Both the position numbers and the translations under genes were made by a program. Below the pieces are notes generated by a model that saw only the letters and a list, made by a program, of their open reading frames with translations, made no database searches and had not been told where the DNA came from. DNA of 9,790 nt, from the NCBI GenBank assembly GCA_902782805.1, contig CACZON010000053.1, forward strand, positions 1-9,790. Direction: 5' to 3'. Shown one piece after another: positions 6,969 to 9,790 of this stretch. The stretch is from Oscillospiraceae bacterium. Its GTDB lineage: Bacteria; Bacillota; Clostridia; Oscillospirales; Acutalibacteraceae. The first letter of the stretch is position 1. Every line of letters begins with the position of its first letter.

Positions 6969-7006
6969 AAAAAAACGCCCGGCGTGTGTTTTTCGCCGGG
7001 CGTTTT
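6969..7006 (-). terminator. Rho-independent terminator of the pot operon
   Basis: CGCCCGGCG (6976-6984) pairs with CGCCGGGCG (6994-7002) around a 9-nt loop, extended by A-T pairs to 13 bp. On the minus strand it is followed by seven T residues, 14 nt after the potD stop codon. It insulates spoIVB from polyamine-transport transcription. Flanking A/T runs on both sides might let it work on the plus strand too. Confidence 0.9.
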
Positions 7007-7019
7007 CTCCGTTGTTTTA

Positions 7020-8231
7020 TTACAGTTCTCTTTTTTGTTTTCTGCGCTTATAGACGAGCACGGCAACGTAGGTCAGAACGAAAACCGCCAGGATCAGCAC
7101 GAGCGTGATCGTATCGCCCGGTCCGCCCATCTTGACTTCCGCCCAAAGGGAATCGAGCAGCGTGTTGATGTTGTCGGGCAGGACGTTGAATACTTCACAT
7201 CTTGCGAGGGTTTCCTCATCGGGATAATAATTCGGATTGTTGACCATTTCCTCATCGAGGTATTCCTTCGCCGCGGAAATCGGCGTGGAATAACCGATAA
7301 AGCCGCAGTTTTCCGCCGAGATTTCCGGCAGGCACATGAAGTTTATAAAAGCTTCCGCTTCCGCCTTATGCCTGGCGTCCTTCGGGATGCACATCGCATC
7401 GATGAAGAAATTGGCGCTCTGATTGGGCGGCATGACAAAACCGATATCCTCATGCTCCTCAACAAGGATCGCCGCGTCACCCGCGTAATACGGCGCGAGC
7501 CATGCCTCGCCGCTTTCCATCTTGTTGTAGATCTGATCCATGACATAGGCCTGAACCAGAGGTTTCTGCTGTTTCAGGAGAGCAGCCGCCTCATACCATT
7601 CGTCTTCCGAAGTCGAATTGAAGGAATAACCCAGGATACTCATCGCGATCGCGAACGCGTCCCGAGGGTTGTCAAACATCAGAATCTTATCCTTGTACTG
7701 TTCGTCCCAGAGGATCTCCCAGCTCTCCGGCTCGGGAACATAATTCTTGTTGTAGAAAAGGCCGACGGTTCCGGTTGTATAGGCGACAGAATAGCGATTT
7801 TCCGGATCATAGACGGTATTTTTGGAAGCATCGTCAACATACCTGAAATTCGGGATATTGTCCATGTCGAGCTCCAGAAGCATATCCTCTCGGATCATCC
7901 GCGCGATCATGTAATCGGAGGGGATGATCACGTCGTAGGAAGCGCCGCCTCCCGCGAGTTTCGCGTAAAGAGCTTCGTTTGTCTCAAAAGTGGTATAGTT
8001 GACGTCGATTCCGGTTACACGGGTAAACTCCTCCAAGACGTCCATCGAATCCTCGGTGCCGTTGGCGATATATTCACCCCAGTTGTAAACGTTGATCGTA
8101 ACGCCGGTTTTTTCGGCGTCCGGCATCTCCTCAACCGGAATCGGTTCCTCCTCGTCCTCAGCAAAAGCGGAAACCGTAAACAACGACCCGAGCAACAGAA
8201 AAACCAAAAAGAGCGATAAGAACTTTTTCAA
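7020..8231 (-). CDS. potD: Spermidine/putrescine-type ABC transporter substrate-binding protein with C-terminal membrane anchor
   Basis: Binds polyamines outside the membrane and hands them to PotBC. The 403-residue protein has a Sec signal peptide (1-24, ending SAFA before EDEEEP). The PotD/PotF domain follows: INVYNWGEYI (46-55), FETNEALYAKLAGGGASYDVIIPSDYMI (82-109), YSVAYTTGTVGLFYNK (147-162), and the C-terminal lobe with FINFMCLPEISAENCGFIGYSTP. There is no lipobox cysteine. Instead residues about 374-394 form a hydrophobic helix (TITLVLILAVFVLTYVAVLVY) followed by KRRKQKR, a clear stop-transfer tail. The protein would thus be held by its C-terminus, unlike the usual lipoprotein PotD of Gram-positives. 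The start codon is TTG at 8231, three bases after the potC stop, with GGAGGGTGA upstream inside the end of potC. It is the last gene of the operon before a strong terminator. Related binding proteins for other amines cannot be excluded. Confidence 0.92.
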   Translation of the reverse strand: MKKFLSLFLVFLLLGSLFTVSAFAEDEEEPIPVEEMPDAEKTGVTINVYNWGEYIANGTEDSMDVLEEFTRVTGIDVNYTTFETNEALYAKLAGGGASYDVIIPSDYMIARMIREDMLLELDMDNIPNFRYVDDASKNTVYDPENRYSVAYTTGTVGLFYNKNYVPEPESWEILWDEQYKDKILMFDNPRDAFAIAMSILGYSFNSTSEDEWYEAAALLKQQKPLVQAYVMDQIYNKMESGEAWLAPYYAGDAAILVEEHEDIGFVMPPNQSANFFIDAMCIPKDARHKAEAEAFINFMCLPEISAENCGFIGYSTPISAAKEYLDEEMVNNPNYYPDEETLARCEVFNVLPDNINTLLDSLWAEVKMGGPGDTITLVLILAVFVLTYVAVLVYKRRKQKREL

Positions 8232-8234
8232 TTT

Positions 8235-9050
8235 CTATTCACCCTCCGTTCCTTTTCTGCGCAGTGCGCGGCGGTCCGCAGACTGACGGATATTGACTAT
8301 CACAAGAAGGATCATGATCACAAGGAACATCAGAGTCGAAAGCGCGTTGATCTCAGGGCTGATGCGCTTGCGGGTCATGGAGTAGATATAGATCGAAAGC
8401 GTCTGCGTGGTACCGCTTGCGAAATAGCTGATGATGAAATCGTCGATCGAAAGCGTAAACGCCATGATCAGGCCGGTCACAATACCGGGCCGGATCTCCG
8501 GCATCACGACCTTGAAGAACGCGCTTCGCGGCGTACAGCCGAGGTCAAGCGCCGCTTCGTAGAGGTTCGAATCCATCTGGCGAAGCTTCGGCAGAACGGA
8601 CATGATAACGTACGGCAGGCAGAAGGTGATATGCGCGATGATCAGCGTTACCAGGCCGAGACCGAGCCCCTTGATCCGGTTGGAGATAAAGACGAAGAGC
8701 AGCATCAGCGAAACGCCGGTGACGATTTCGGGATTGACCATCGGGAAATTCGTAATGTTCATTACGAGCTTGCGCATCTTTTTGCCCATGCCGTTGATAC
8801 CGATCGCGGCGAGCGTTCCCAGCGCGGTGGATACAATCGAGGCGACGACCGCGATCACAAGCGTATTGATCAGTGCGGTCAGAATCATACGGTCTTCAAA
8901 CAGACGTTTGTACCAGCGGAGGGAAAAGCCGTAGAATACCGAGCGGCTCATCGTATCGGTATCGTTAAAGGAGAAGATGATCAGAACAAGGATCGGCGCA
9001 TAGAGGAAGATAAAAATCAGCGCCATATAGACTTTCGAGGCTGCTTTCAT
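8235..9050 (-). CDS. potC: Polyamine ABC transporter permease PotC
   Basis: One of the two inner-membrane subunits forming the polyamine channel. The 271-residue length and about six hydrophobic segments fit PotC. The N-terminus has the typical FIFLYAPILVLIIFSFNDTDT, followed by a loop with the family's FSLRWYKRLFED. The EAA coupling loop that docks onto the ATPase is at 165-190 (EAALDLGCTPRSAFFKVVMP), followed by LSIDDFIISYF, characteristic of PotC/PotI. The ATG at 9050 overlaps the potB stop by one base (TGATG), so translation is probably coupled. The C-terminal tail is charged and cytoplasmic. Partner genes on each side make the role secure. Confidence 0.95.
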   Translation of the reverse strand: MKAASKVYMALIFIFLYAPILVLIIFSFNDTDTMSRSVFYGFSLRWYKRLFEDRMILTALINTLVIAVVASIVSTALGTLAAIGINGMGKKMRKLVMNITNFPMVNPEIVTGVSLMLLFVFISNRIKGLGLGLVTLIIAHITFCLPYVIMSVLPKLRQMDSNLYEAALDLGCTPRSAFFKVVMPEIRPGIVTGLIMAFTLSIDDFIISYFASGTTQTLSIYIYSMTRKRISPEINALSTLMFLVIMILLVIVNIRQSADRRALRRKGTEGE

Positions 9051-9790
9051 CAGATCATCATTCCTCCTTCCATGGTTTCACCGTCGTCAAACTGGTTCAT
9101 GATGCCCATGCAGATGAGGATCATCACCATCAGGACGAGCGAAATCGCAGAGCCCAGATTCGGGTTATAGGCGCTGCCGAGGAACTGCATATCGATCAGG
9201 TCGCCGATCAGCAGGTTTCCGCCGCCGCCGAGCATCTTCGAAATGATGAAGGTGGAAACTGCGGGAACGAAAACCATCGTGATCCCGGAGATCACGCCCG
9301 GCATGCTCAAAGGGAAGATGACGCGCAGGAAGACCTTGCGGCTGTTGGCGCCGAGGTCCTGGGCGGCTTCGATCACGCTGCCGTCGATCTTCGTTAAAAT
9401 CGAATAGAGCGGCAGGATCATATAGGGGATATAGTTATAGACCATTCCGAGGATGACCGCGCCGGAGGTGTTGATCAGATGCACCTGCGGCAGACCGACC
9501 GCCTGAAGCAGACGGTTGATCAGGCCGGTATCCTCCAGAAGAGACATCCACGCGTAAGTGCGCAGCAGGAAGTCCATCCACATCGGCAGCATGATCAGCA
9601 TGATCATAACGCTCTGGCGCTTGGCGGGGATACGGGCGATCATATAGGCCATCGGATAGCCGAGCACCAGCGAAATGACCGTTGCAACGGCGCCCATCCA
9701 GATCGAACGCAGAAAGACGTTGGAATACTGGCCGATCTTCGAAATATTGGAAAGCGTAAAGCCGTCTTCGCCCGTGAAGGCAAAATAGAC
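9050..9790 (-). CDS. potB: Polyamine ABC transporter permease PotB, 5' end outside window
   Basis: Second channel subunit of the polyamine importer. About 246 residues are seen; the N-terminal first helix lies beyond the right edge. The frame runs open to the edge (ending VYFAFTGEDGFTLSNISKIG before the helix-rich part), so the ATG at 9697 is internal and not the start. Recognisable segments are VFLRSIWMGAVATVISLVLG, the PotB-type MLPMWMDFLLRTYAWMSLLE, and the EAA loop EAAQDLGANSRKVFLRVIFP. The order potB-potC-potD on the minus strand implies potA (ATPase) and the operon promoter lie to the right of the window. Confidence 0.93.
   Translation of the reverse strand, partial: VYFAFTGEDGFTLSNISKIGQYSNVFLRSIWMGAVATVISLVLGYPMAYMIARIPAKRQSVMIMLIMLPMWMDFLLRTYAWMSLLEDTGLINRLLQAVGLPQVHLINTSGAVILGMVYNYIPYMILPLYSILTKIDGSVIEAAQDLGANSRKVFLRVIFPLSMPGVISGITMVFVPAVSTFIISKMLGGGGNLLIGDLIDMQFLGSAYNPNLGSAISLVLMVMILICMGIMNQFDDGETMEGGMMI

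Noticed and set aside
6954..8219. 421-codon ORF antisense to potD
   Set aside because: A codon-aligned shadow of potD that also runs through the terminator hairpin at its start. No motif was recognised.

Overview
The window looks like chromosome of an endospore-forming member of the Clostridia, probably an uncultured gut-type Oscillospirales/Lachnospirales relative. The reasons are a clear SpoIVB sporulation peptidase, strong Gram-positive Shine-Dalgarno sites, Firmicutes-type promoters and a moderately GC-rich coding sequence with AT-rich intergenic DNA. The genus cannot be named from the sequence.

Left region (1-4061): a carbohydrate-use locus in two divergent transcription units. Reading left on the minus strand are a TIM-barrel sugar isomerase/epimerase-like gene and then a sugar-ABC-transporter lipoprotein that runs off the left edge. 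Reading right is a 648-residue cytoplasmic parallel beta-helix protein that matches the GH120 beta-xylosidase family as I remember it. A 349-bp AT-rich gap between them carries one well-formed sigma-A promoter for each direction. The likely scheme is uptake of a short oligosaccharide by the ABC transporter, hydrolysis inside the cell by the GH120-like enzyme, and a sugar rearrangement by the TIM-barrel protein. The substrate (xylo-oligosaccharide) is an inference. The lipoprotein gene has a one-base frameshift in an A tract right after its start codon.

Middle region (4062-6900): a terminator hairpin separates the convergent GH120-like gene and a MATE-family exporter. The MATE gene has its own promoter (TTGACA-N17-TAAACT) with a perfect 14-bp inverted repeat starting immediately after the -10 box, which resembles a repressor operator. 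Upstream of MATE is spoIVB, whose best start is a CTG codon and which sits outside its usual recN/spo0A neighbourhood.

Right region (6969-9790): the 3' part of a potABCD-type polyamine ABC transporter operon on the minus strand (potB partial, potC, potD), tightly packed, with a strong terminator after potD. PotD is odd: it has a cleavable signal peptide without a lipobox and a C-terminal membrane anchor instead.

No RNA genes, CRISPR arrays, insertion sequences or phage genes were seen. I found no convincing wholly new system; the points of most interest are the frameshifted lipoprotein, the MATE operator-like repeat and the C-terminally anchored PotD.
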